From Euphorbia lathyris (taxonomy: Eukaryota > Streptophyta > Magnoliopsida > Malpighiales > Euphorbiaceae), in contig NC_088914.1 of NCBI RefSeq assembly GCF_963576675.1, forward strand, positions 20,439,001-20,503,000: 64,000 bases of DNA, in the 5' to 3' direction. Both the position numbers and the translations under genes were made by a program. The notes beneath the pieces were generated by a model. It did no database searches. It was not told where the DNA came from and saw nothing but the letters and a program-made list of their open reading frames with translations. This document shows positions 44,489 to 54,746 of the stretch, piece after piece (position 1 is the first letter of the stretch; every line of letters begins with the position of its first letter).

Positions 44489-45479
44489 GTTTGTTTACTT
44501 TATTTGGGAGACAAAAAAATTGCCTTAATAATGAAATGAGTAAAAAGTATCCCATTTTGTTTTGATGATTGAATCTGAACTCGGTGATTTCTTCTCCTGG
44601 TCACATATCTGCTTTGATTAGATTTATCATATTTTTTATAACTTTTATTAGCTGCTTACTGCTGTTTGGTTTTGTTGCATTCTGTTTAAGCTACTGAGAG
44701 TCCTTAGCATGGCGGAGCTAGTATTGGATTGATGGGGTGCAAAAAATAAGCCAATTTGTATATAAGCTGCATTGCCAAGTCCAGGCCAAAACAGCGTAGT
44801 TTTGGCCTGGCTGCTTATTATATTTTTGGAGGATAAAGTCCAAATTTGGCCATTCGCTTATGGGGAAGTGTTGATTTACCTTTATTGTACGAAATAGTGA
44901 AAATTACTTCTAATGTTTCCGAGCAATATCAATTGTATCTCTATCTAATGAGAAATTTGAACGGGTTGATTTGGCTGTTAATTTGATCTATTGTTTGACT
45001 GCTACATAAGATATTCCAAACAAGTATATTGATCAACTGAAGTAATGTATTTTAGCAGGTTGTTTGTAATTATGTTAGTAATTTGGTAAATAATAGTAAT
45101 TTGGTAAATATTATAGACATTTTTTATAGTTTTTTTTAATCAACATAGACAAACTTTTTTTTTTTTTTGGATTTTGATAGTTCTTTTTGTAACTACATTA
45201 ACAAAATAAACATTTTAAGACATAATTGATGTGTGGATGATCTTATGTAACATGTAAACCAGCCTGTTTAAATTTTTAATTATGCAGGGGTAAAATCCAT
45301 CCTACTTAATGTTAAGGTGAATTTTCATTATTTCATGCAATGCGGTTTTGCCTGGACATAGGTAAGAAAAAGAAATGTTCATTCGAAGCATTTTCTTCAT
45401 CTCTTGTTTGCACTCATAATTGATTTTTTAAGTAAAGGCAGAGAGCAAAAAGGTTGAGAGGCAAGACTCATCCCAACTA
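44489..45479. other. 3' flank of the RlmN-like gene, no further gene seen
   Basis: It contains the probable 3' UTR and AT-rich DNA, with a short palindrome CCAAAACAGCGTAGTTTTGG near 44790 and a T run near 45150. No gene was identified. Confidence 0.5.
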
Positions 45480-46626
45480 GGTTGGCATCAGTCCCTACCC
45501 ACAATTTCCAAACCCCTAAATTTTATTAAATAAAAAGAAAAGAATTACAAATTGTAAAAATAAAGAATGAAAAAAATGAAAAATTGGACAACAGGTCCAA
45601 AACCAAACTTAACAATATCGTCTATATGAAGTTCTATTGAAGTCATTAAAAACATATTCAGAACAAAACGGTGGATAGTTGTCCCACCACTGTTCCTCCA
45701 TATCACTAGCCCCTTTACGTGCCAAACAGTCAGCAACTGAGTTATCCTCTCTAAAAATGTGAGAAACACACACCAGTTGGTTATTAATTATAGTTAAACA
45801 ATGAAGCCAATCAGCCATAAGCTGCCATGGAACCTCTTTGATGTGGCTCTTTAGCAGATTCACTGTTACCAACGAATCCGACTCTATCCAAAGTGGAAAC
45901 CAATGTCGATTCGCTGCCATTTTAACTGCGTAGATGACTGCTTTTATTTCAGCAAAAAGAGCATCACATGTCTCTAATTTCAGTGCATAGCAACCTCTCG
46001 GAAACCCTCTCGAGTTCCTAAAAATTCCCCCTGCGCCAGATGCTGTAGTTGAAGAGGAACCGTCGGTATTTACTTTTGTCCAGCCCTGTGGAGGAGATGC
46101 CCAAGTTACGAACTGGCAACATAAGGGAGGGGCAGCCCTTCCCTGAATGCCAAATCGTAACAAAATCTGTGTATCCCTGGCTGAGCCCGTTACCCCATGA
46201 TTGAAAAAATCAGCATCCCGCACTCCTTTCCAAATAAGTCGTAGAGTGAATGAGATATCAACCGATACATCATTGAATATATAGTTATTTCTTACCTTCC
46301 AGATTACCTAAATAGCATGAATCACTGCACTTTGCCATAATGGCTTGACCTGCGAACTGAAATGTAAATCATTAGCCCGTTGAAATAATTGAGCAACTGT
46401 TTGCGGTGTGCCCAGGTAAGTTAAAAAAGCCTCCTCTAGTGATTTCCAAATTTGGCGTGCAAAAATACACTGTATCAATAGATGATCCTGTGTCTCTATA
46501 GCAGTTCCGCATAGACTACATCTCGACGCTAGTATCATTCCGCGTTGGCATAACATATCCTCAGTTGCTAACTTACAGTGCAACGCTTTCCAACAAATGA
46601 GCGATCGCGATGGAGGAACTATTATG
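45480..46626 (-). mobile_element. 5'-truncated LINE tail (zinc region and RNase H)
   Basis: This minus-strand fragment starts near 46626 within the zinc region (RSLICWKALHCKLATEDML, CSLCGTAIETQDHLLIQC) and continues in the same frame, with one stop at 46308, into an RNase H (VNTDGSSSTTASGAGGIFRN, LFAEIKAVIYAV, WIESDSL, HIFREDNSVADCLARKG) ending at 45609. A 3' region follows to about 45480. It is an incomplete, dead copy. It differs in sequence from the LINEs at 15866 and 29846, so it belongs to another family. Confidence 0.75.
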
Positions 46627-48103
46627 CCATAATTATGTAACCTAATCGGGTTATTGTTGATTTTTTATCGTGTTTTTTAGTCATATAAATAGTAATATTT
46701 TAAAAATTTAATGTCATCTTTGGATTAATATGTTAACATTAACTATCCAAAAGTCTGCTAATATAATATCATATTGGGGGATATAATGTAAGGTGTTTAC
46801 ATGTCACATTTTATTTTTACTATCTCTATTAAGATTGACTTGTAACAATATATATGAGGTTTGAATCGTATTTATAAGTAATAATTGTAATTTACATATA
46901 AAAATTTGTTAGAATATAACAATAATTTTAAATATTTGTATCATTTCGAGCAATTTTTGAGTTAACATGTCAACTATAACCTAATAAACGAAAAAGTGAG
47001 TGTCAATTCAAAAATGACATAATATCTACTAAGTTAAATCTAAATACTAAAACTATGTGTTGATTTCGTGTCTATATAATCGGGTTGCGTATACTTTTGT
47101 CACCTCCACTCCCAATGGATGAAATTGCATGACTGAGTTAAAGCAGAAGGGGCAGAGACAGAGGAGCAGTCTCGTGCGTCGGAATCCCCTTATCTTCGAA
47201 AAATTGAGATATCCCCTTTCCAGGGATGATTTTGGCCCCCTTATCTTCGAAAAATTGAGATTGGAGCTGTCAAGATAGCATGATTTTTTTTTTTCAATAC
47301 GTAGGTATAAAATTGGTCCCCTAATGTAACGGTTTTGTATTCACCGTAGACGGACTGTGACTGGCAGCGGGGAATGCAAACCGCACCCATAGTGTACCTC
47401 CGCCAATCCATAAAGTACATTCTATAGTTATTCCCATGTATTTTTGGTGGGGTTGTGATATCAATATGTTGTGTTGAAGCCGCAATCTATTGCGTCTTCC
47501 ATGTATTACAATTTTCATTTCAACACTTAACTTGTGTATACTATATAGTTTTTTTTTTTTTTTTTGAAAGGTGTATACTATATAGTTAATCATGCAATGA
47601 AAGAGAAATATTACCTTTCCGTACAGCTTTGTACATCTGCTATTTGACTGAACAATAATTTGCGTAAACGGCAAAAATCAGCATATCCAATCATTTCAAG
47701 TTTCTTTTTTCTTTATTTATTATATATTATTTTACCGTCTATCAACCATCATTTCAAGTTTGCATTCCAAGGCGAAAGGAAGTGTTTAAGAACAAATGAT
47801 AGCCACAAAATTAAATTGGATTAAATTGTAACCATAACTAGACAACAACAAATACAATTAATTATTCTTCCTAGCGATTTTTATATTCCAAAAATAAATG
47901 ATACACACACTTGTCGGAGAGGAAATTCTTTCGAATCTTCAACTATCATTCTCAAAATCTAAAAAAAAAAAAAAAACTCATATGTGCAAATATATGAACA
48001 AAAAAAGACTATGTGATCCTTTGAATTATTATATGAAAAAAAAACTATGTGAATGTGCAAACATATGGTTACCAAGCCTATTTTCGATGCCTAGAAGCGC
48101 AAG
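46627..48103. other. AT-rich intergenic DNA without recognisable gene
   Basis: No supported gene is visible. Two copies of CCCCTTATCTTCGAAAAA lie about 50 bp apart near 47187 and 47237. A poly-T tail insertion at 47534-47587 is listed separately. Confidence 0.5.
47534..47587 (-). repeat. tail-only retro-insertion: poly(T) flanked by a 17-bp direct repeat
   Basis: GTGTATACTATATAGTT occurs at 47534-47550 and again at 47571-47587. Between them lie only 20 bases: a run of T and GAAAG. The repeat looks like a target-site duplication around the 3' tail of a retro-inserted copy on the minus strand. Confidence 0.6.
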
Positions 48104-48818
48104 TAGGGGTGTTCATCGGTCAGTTCGGTCTGAAAACCGGACCAAAATAACCAAAAACCGAATAGCTTCAAAATAAAAACCGAACCTAACCAAATAATAA
48201 TAAATAACCGAACCGACCGAATTATTTCGGTTGGTTCGGTTCGGTTATTCGATTTCCTTATATTAAAAAATTTCATTAACAACTATTTTTATGTAAGGTT
48301 AATATTACAACGTTAATGATGTTGTTGAATATTTACTTATATATACAACAATTTTTATTTTTGGATTGAAAGAAAAAAGAATAGAAATAAAAAAAACATA
48401 GAAATTTTATATAGAAATAAAATCAATCTTAATTCCAAATATGAATTAGTGTATAGTTGTACTAAATTGGAAGACAAACATTAAATAGACCAATAATATA
48501 ATCAGTTACGGACAATCCAAAAACTATCATGCTCAACAAAGATTCTAATAATATAATTCTAAATCAAATATAACTGAGAACAATAAATGACATACACTAA
48601 TTATATAATAAATCTAATTTCTAATTATATTTAATTTATTTCGGTCTGTTCGGTTAATTCGGTAGTTTTGATTTAAAAACCGAACCGACCGAAATTACCG
48701 AAATATTATAAAATTAAAACTGAAACCGAACCTAATAGACCGAAAACTGAACCGAAAAAACCGAAATTCATCGGTTCGGTCGGTTATTTCGATGCGATTC
48801 GGTTTTTGAACACCCCTA
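48104..48818. mobile_element. hAT-type MITE with (C)GGTTCGGT repeats
   Basis: Ends TAGGGGTGTTCA and TGAACACCCCTA are perfect inverted repeats. Flanks AGCGCAAG (48096-48103) and AACGCAAG (48819-48826) are an 8-bp duplication with one mismatch. Arms contain many GGTTCGGT and ACCGAACC words in inverted orientation; the middle is AT-rich. There is no coding content. Confidence 0.8.
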
Positions 48819-48826
48819 AACGCAAG

Positions 48827-49014
48827 TTGAAAATGAGAGACTTAATAATTAAGTACACATAAAATCAATTATATAAAAAAGGAAAATTGCTTTAAAATGA
48901 ATTTTTTTTTTTTACATTTAGCAATAATGGATTAAATTTAGACAAGAAGTTGCAGGAAAAAAAAACCCTCCACCCGTGTTCTTCTCCTCTTCTTTTTCCA
49001 TTTTTTTTATGGAT
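48827..49014. other. short AT-rich spacer
   Basis: No gene seen; it contains a T run near 48902. Confidence 0.5.
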
Positions 49015-49244
49015 TGCTATTCGTCGCCCCTATTTTCCTTACCGTCGCCTCCTGTTTGACATTTTTGCCCTTTTCATTTTTCATTCAAAAAAATGAAATT
49101 CTCTCAACCCCGAAGAACAAAACGAAGAAAAATCATGCCTCCAAAATAATGAAAAATACTTGAACATCTAAGTTTCGTATTAACCAATAATCTGAAATTT
49201 AACGAATTTAACTTGAAACGAACTTTTTTTTTTGGTTGAATTTA

Positions 49245-49465
49245 CTCTAAACGGGTAGCCTATACGGTCCGGTCCATGGACCGACCGTATGAACTACTAG
49301 TTTTGCCTAGGCAAAATCGGGTAGCCTACCCCGTTTTACCCAGGCAAAACGGGTAGGCTACCCGATTTTGCGCAAAATCGGGTAGCCTACCCGTTTTGCC
49401 TGGGTAAAACGGGGTAGGCTACCCGATTTTGCCTAGACAAAACTGGTAGGCTACCCGTTTTCCTT
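49245..49465. repeat. chain of short palindromes, left arm
   Basis: In about 220 bp the sequence alternates CGGTCCATGGACCG, TTTTGCCTAGGCAAAA, GGGTAGCCTACCC, TTTTGCGCAAAA and their variants. Each is itself self-complementary. A mirror copy lies at about 49780-49980. Confidence 0.85.
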
Positions 49466-49779
49466 TAGAAAAACGGATTTATTTTTTTTTTAATTATAAT
49501 AAATATTAAAAATAGATAAATTATGTATTGATTTGATAGAAAAAACGTATAGATAAATTATTGATCGGAAATAAAAAATACGGTATTGAAGTGTCCAATT
49601 AATTTTTATTTGGTAAATTATATTTATTTACCTTTTAGAACGTAAATTCAATTATTGATAAATTATGTATTGATTGGATAAAAAACGTATAGATAAGTTG
49701 GAAATAAAAAATACGTATTGAGGCGTCCAATTAATTTTTAATATTTATTATAATTAAAAAAAAATAAATCCGTTTTTCC

Positions 49780-49980
49780 TAGGTAAAACGGGTAGCCTAC
49801 CAGTTTTGCCTAGGCAAAATCGGGTAGCCTACCCCATTTTACTCAGGCAAAACGGGTAGGCTAATCGGGTAGCCTACCCGTTTTGCCTAGGTAAAACGGG
49901 GTAGGCTACCCGATTTTGCCTAGGCAAAACTGGTAGTTCATACGATCGGTCCATGGACCGGACCGTATGGGCTACCTGTT
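49780..49980. repeat. chain of short palindromes, right arm
   Basis: This is the mirror image of the 49245-49465 array. It contains GGGTAGCCTACCC-type units, CCTAGG-centred units and ends with CGGTCCATGGACCG. Confidence 0.85.
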
Positions 49981-50214
49981 TAGAGTAAATTCAACCAAAA
50001 AAAAAAATTCGTTTTAAGTTAAATTCGTTAAATTTCAGATTATTGGTTAATACGAAACTTAGATGTTCAAGTATTTTTCATTGTTTTGGAGGCATGATTT
50101 TTCTTCGTTTTGTTCTTCGGGTTGAGAGAATTTCATTTTTTTGAATGAAAAATGAAAAGGGCAAAAATGTCAAACAGGAGGCGACGGTAAGGAAAATAGG
50201 GGCGACGAATAGCA

Positions 50215-51059
50215 TTACCTTTTTTTTATCAAATATACAAACTTTCCTATTTTGTTGAGCTATTTTGAGAAGGACGAAGGAAGTTTGTCTTCCTTCTTCT
50301 TTCTCCCACTGGGTTATGTTTATGTGTTTTTTATTATTTTTTATTATTGTTACTTCTCTCTACTATTATACTGTTTATGTTTGTTTTTTTAGCAAGAGTG
50401 GAAACAGTTTATTTTGCCAGTTGATCAATAAATATACGTGGTTGTAAAAAAAAATGACTCAGGTCCGAATATTTAGAATGACCTCAAAGATTAAATTTGG
50501 ATTGTAGATGTTTTTACAGATTCATATTTACAAAAGTATATGTTTTATTATAGTTTTGTGTTTTTATACCTTTTATGAGTTTTTTTTTTTTTTTTTTTTT
50601 GCTTTTTGTAGTTATTTTCATCAATTCATGGATCTTGTATTTACTTATGTGAAGATTTATTCCTTACCATTTTCTTATTGTACTTTCATCTAATGAATCT
50701 AATAAAAATATCGAACTTCATATGAAAAAAAATTATTTTTAGACCGTGAATGTGTACTGTGATTATTTAGAGCTAGGATTGTTGTCGTCACATCTTTTGA
50801 AATTTAAATTTTATATATCTTTTTTATAAAAATGTTATTTTTGGCCCTTTTCTTTCTTGGCCTAGGACATAAGTCCCTCCTACCCATGCCTAGGAGCGAC
50901 TCTATCTCTAACCATTGGCAGTATTGTATAAGATGTTGTCCCCCTTTCGATATTTTAGCTTTGTTGTATTTGTTTATTTCGATATGTTAACAACACTAGT
51001 ATATAAGATTTATTTCGATATTTTAGCTTTGTTGTATTATACTAGTACTGCAATGGTTA
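50215..51059. other. AT-rich intergenic DNA without recognisable gene
   Basis: A T run of about 22 lies near 50581. A direct repeat TTTCGATATTTTAGCTTTG recurs near 50947 and 51013. No gene is seen. Confidence 0.5.
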
Positions 51060-51736
51060 TATGTACAGATTCATGAAAGAGGTTATATGTACATGTTATA
51101 TACGACACACTGAAGTCAAAAATAAGTCGTCTAATATGACATCAAATGAGTGTCAATATAAAAAGAATGTCATCTTAAAATGTGTAACACGATAAAGAAT
51201 TTCTGAAATACTGTCATACGAATATGTTACAATGACAGAAAAGAAAACAACAACTCTTTTCTAATAATCTAAAATAGTCACATAGGACTAATTTTCTTGA
51301 GATCTTATTTAATAAAAACGGCATGTGACATTCTATCACATGATACATATAAATAAATATATTGTCATCTAAATGTTCATACTTTGACAGAAAACAATAA
51401 ACAAACTATCATACGAATACATTATATTGAGAAATTCAAACATAACATATGTCATATCATATTTATAAAAGTCAGTGCTTCACTCACTTCAGTGACGAGT
51501 TAAATAAAAGAACTATCATTAAAATATAAATAATATGATGGTTGTTATTAATAATTCCATCATTGTAACATAAGGAAGATGACAGAATGCACATAAGCAT
51601 GTTTGTGAAGCTATTAGGGATGACATAACGCGACCATCGTCTAAAGTACCATCAAACAGCAATGAGCCTACGACAGTTTAATTTTTTTCGGGACAACGGT
51701 TTTGAACCGTCGTCTGAAGTAGTTATCGTCGTAGTG
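51060..51736. mobile_element. one end of a CACTA (En/Spm-type) element
   Basis: The right edge, read on the minus strand, begins CACTACGACGATAACTACTT, the CACTA terminus. It is followed inward by GACGACGGTTCAAAACCG and scattered subterminal TGACAGAA and TGTCAT words. No matching left end or transposase was found, so it may be truncated. The left limit is uncertain. Confidence 0.55.
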
Positions 51737-51769
51737 ATCATTGGCATGTGGAAAGCTTTTCACTAAAGC

Positions 51770-52430
51770 GGCTCATTCAAGATATATACCATCCATTAGG
51801 TAGTATCTCATGTTTGTACGTCTTGTTGTTAACAGTAAATTGAATTGTTGGAGCTATTTCTCATAAGTTATCTTGGAACAAATTGGATATGCTCAAAACA
51901 CTAAAGTCGTTGTTCGACCCAACAATACCAAAATATGTGTGCTATATGTAAACATATATTGAACCAACTACTTTAAGTATGACTGTCGAATGCCCATAAT
52001 CTCCTCAGGTGTATTGACATTTCTATGCAATTGGACAATTTTTTCGTGCCTCATGCATGCAATCAAGACTACCAAGCATTCCAAAAAAAACTCATGATAT
52101 TCCTCGTGCATCTAAATCAAATGTTGTACATCAATTTCATTAGGCCTTTTCCTATACACATGTACATACACCTTAATAACAACAAGAAAGTTGTCTACAT
52201 ACAACTTGAAGTCGTGCACTCGCTAATTTTGATGAATATCAAAAGCATCATCAACGGATCCATGCGCAAGTATACGCATAACTACACTGCATTTTATAGT
52301 GGAGACAGACTGTTTCTTTTTGCGGGGTCAACCCTCTATTGGAAATATGATGTGTGATTCACCAAGTCATCTGCTATATGTTGGAACAAATTTCTACTCC
52401 ATTCGGAATCATCTATAAAATACTTTACCT
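51770..52430 (-). pseudogene. PIF/Harbinger-type transposase relic
   Basis: Read right to left, stop-interrupted translation follows the plant transposon-protein (PF04827-like) order: ADDLVNHTSYF near 52370, IKCSVVMRILAHGSVDDAFD near 52270, RKRPNEIDVQHL near 52130, LGSLDCMHEARKNCPIA near 52060 (the SLDCMHW core with its catalytic aspartate; tryptophan lost), SNLFQDNL near 51890 and PTIQFTVNNKTYKHEILPNG near 51800. At least five stops or frameshifts make it inactive. It begins only about 35 bp from the CACTA end, so the two elements are adjacent or nested. Confidence 0.65.
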
Positions 52431-52604
52431 GAATAAATTAGTTCAGTGTTCCAAATGCTTTTCTGATCTGGAAGTTCTCGCGAAAAGAATAAGATGTTGC
52501 CCCCCTTTCTTGTCCTTCCGTAAACCTTATCTTTGTGTCAATATCCATCCTGCAACCTATAAACCTTATCTTTGATCGAAAATTCCTACTCTCTACTCGC
52601 TTTG

Positions 52605-52687
52605 GTCTTCGTGGCCGAGTGGTCAAAAGCGGCAGACTGTAAATTTGTTGAAGTTTTTCTACGTAGGTTCGAATCCTGCTGCAAGGT
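52605..52687 (+). pseudogene. mitochondrial-type tRNA-Tyr(GUA) relic
   Basis: The D region GGCCGAGTGGTCAAAAGCGG, the anticodon loop CTGTAAA (anticodon GTA, tyrosine), the long variable arm and the T arm GTAGGTTCGAATCCTGC match plant mitochondrial trnY closely. The two acceptor-stem halves (GTCTTCG and TGCAAGG) do not pair, so it is unlikely to be a working tRNA. The likely source is a mitochondrial DNA insertion of very short length, or decay of a longer one. Confidence 0.7.
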
Positions 52688-53260
52688 CTGAAATTGAAAT
52701 GTCTATTTCTGAAGCTGCAACTTCTGAAGGCCAAGAAATCATGAACTGGGGCCCATCATATGGTATACGCTTAAGCACAACAGCCATAAAATCATGAACT
52801 GGGGCCAAAAGGCGTTGATTTATATGATTCCCCATTGCGAATATCTCTTCCTTGAGAAGTAGTCATTATACACACATTCTGCAGCGGCTTCACGATCACA
52901 TTTCATATATTTTCTCCATCGAGGTTCAGAAGATTGGGGTGCTTATAATTGTGATTTTTCAAGGAAATGGAGATCCAATTGTTCATCCTCTTGAAGAATT
53001 TAGATCTCTCTATTCCTCGAATTATGCACTACTATTTGAAGACATTTTTGTTTGAGATTGTGAGGTTGTGTTGCTTGTGAAAAATGTGAGGTTATTTGAA
53101 GACATTATTTTATATATATATATGGTACTAGTCTTATAAGGCAATAATCTATATTGTTGATTCTTTTGTGCAAATCTACGTTATAGAGTATCTAAGATCA
53201 GTTAAATGCTCATGTTTGATGGGTTAAGGACCCGAGCAAGTGAAACCTTAAGACGAAAAT
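52688..53260. other. spacer with a short repeat, no gene seen
   Basis: ATCATGAACTGGGGCC occurs at about 52738 and 52791. No gene is supported. Confidence 0.5.
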
Positions 53261-53835
53261 ATACTATTCTAAAACATCGCTAGTATGTTATCGTCTTGGG
53301 AACGATGATCAACTAAAGACTAGTATGTGTTTTGCCTGTTGATGGTGTTTCATTGGTCATAGACATTACATGTCATTTAAGGGCATATGAGTTGATGAAA
53401 CAATTTACACTGGATCGATCCGCTATGAGAATATCATATGGTTACAGTGTCATAGATGGTTCTTATGTAATACTCACAGGTAAGTCCTTTGATCCAAAGT
53501 CACTATGGGGCCTAGATGAGACACGTTATGTGATTTGCCTGTTGATGGTGTTTCTAAAACATACTATTCTAAAACATCGCTAGTCTGTTATCGTATTGGG
53601 AACGATGATCAACTAAAGACTAGTATGTGCTTTGCCTGTTGATGGTGTTTCATTGGCCATAGACATTACATGTCAGTTAAGGGCATATGAGTTTATGAAA
53701 CAATATACACTGGATCGATCCGCTATGAGAATATCACATGGTTACAGTGTCATAGATGGTTCTTATGTAATACTCGCAGGTAAGTCCTTTGATCCAAAGT
53801 CACTATGGGGCCTAGATGAGACACATTATGCTTAG
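53261..53835. repeat. 300-bp tandem duplication
   Basis: Copy one starts ATACTATTCTAAAACATCGC at 53261 and copy two at 53561, exactly 300 bp later; similarity lasts to about 53833. Each copy contains the same open frame start (MPVDGVSL, to KSFDPKSLWGLDET), with a few substitutions between copies. I recognise no domain; it could be part of a decayed retrotransposon. Confidence 0.8.
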
Positions 53836-54074
53836 ATCATTTCTCCAACGGGTCCGTGACTTGGTACCAAGTATGAGATGATTAGGTATGCTCTAAATCA
53901 TGCTTAGAAACCATGAGTGAAACATGAGGATTGCTACTCTCCTATGAAAGAGGAGATATCATCAACCATTTGATTAGTGAAGTTGAGAAGTGTGTGACCA
54001 GACCCGAATGAGGCAATCAGAGTTATTGCTCATTTGATCTTATTAGTTCACTTAGAGATCAAGAAGGGTCCGAG
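53836..54074. other. spacer continuing the duplicated region
   Basis: No gene seen. The last eight bases, GGTCCGAG (54067-54074), are the left copy of the next element's target duplication. Confidence 0.5.
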
Positions 54075-54738
54075 TAAGGGTATAAACGAGCCTTGATTGT
54101 TCGTAAACTATTCGAGCTCAGCTCGATAGGGCTCGACTCGAGTTTGGGATCGGTTCGAGCACTAGCGGGCTGAGTCCGAGCTTTCTTAGGTTCGGCTCCA
54201 AAGCTCGCGAGCAGGCTCGATTATTTTGAATTAATATATATATATCATTAATTATTATTAGTTTTCATCACAATTCACAACTCAAATAAGATTTAACCCA
54301 TAAAAAAAATAGCACAAAAAAACTCAGACATTTGAGTCTTTAACTAGACATTAGGTTTTGATAAGGAATAAAATACATTACAAACTTTAATATATATTTT
54401 ATTGTTTGAATTTTTCTACGAGTTTGTGTTCTCCGACCATAAGTACCATCTACTATTATGGAAGCTCAATAATAACATGATTGTTTTTCTTTATAAATAT
54501 TTTAAACTTATATGGAGTATGTTATAAGGCTTTTTCATTTTCTACGCTACTTATTCTATGCATGTATGATGAATTTGGTTAAAGCTCGTTAGAAGCTCGA
54601 TAAAAGCTCGGATTGGTCAAAGCTCGGTCATATTCGGTCAAAGCTCGGTTCAAGAGGACTCAACTCGAGATATTAACGATCCAATATCGAACCTACTTAA
54701 GGTTCGGCTCGGCTCGGCTCGGCTCGCTTACACCCTTA
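54075..54738. mobile_element. hAT-type MITE with GGCTCG repeats, perfect 8-bp target duplication
   Basis: Ends TAAGGGTATAAACGAGCC and, inverted from the right, TAAGGGTGTAAGCGAGCC are flanked by GGTCCGAG on both sides (54067-54074 and 54739-54746). Subterminal AGCTCG and CGGCTCG words are dense in both arms. It is 664 bp and non-coding. Confidence 0.85.
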
Positions 54739-54746
54739 GGTCCGAG

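Larger units (their letters stand above)
49015..50214. mobile_element. fold-back element with 470-bp inverted arms
   Basis: The left arm begins TGCTATTCGTCGCCCC and the right arm ends with its exact complement. The two arms are near-identical over about 450-480 bp (49015 to about 49490, and about 49740 to 50214). Within each arm lies a chain of smaller palindromes. The loop of about 250 bp is AT-rich with a partial direct repeat (AAATTATGTATTGATT at about 49520 and 49662). No transposase and no clear target duplication were found. It could be a Mutator-type or fold-back transposon. Confidence 0.75.

Noticed and set aside
53332..53835. Two small paralogous genes starting MPVDGVSL
   Set aside because: They are the two copies of one 300-bp tandem duplication, with no recognisable domain, promoter or splice context.
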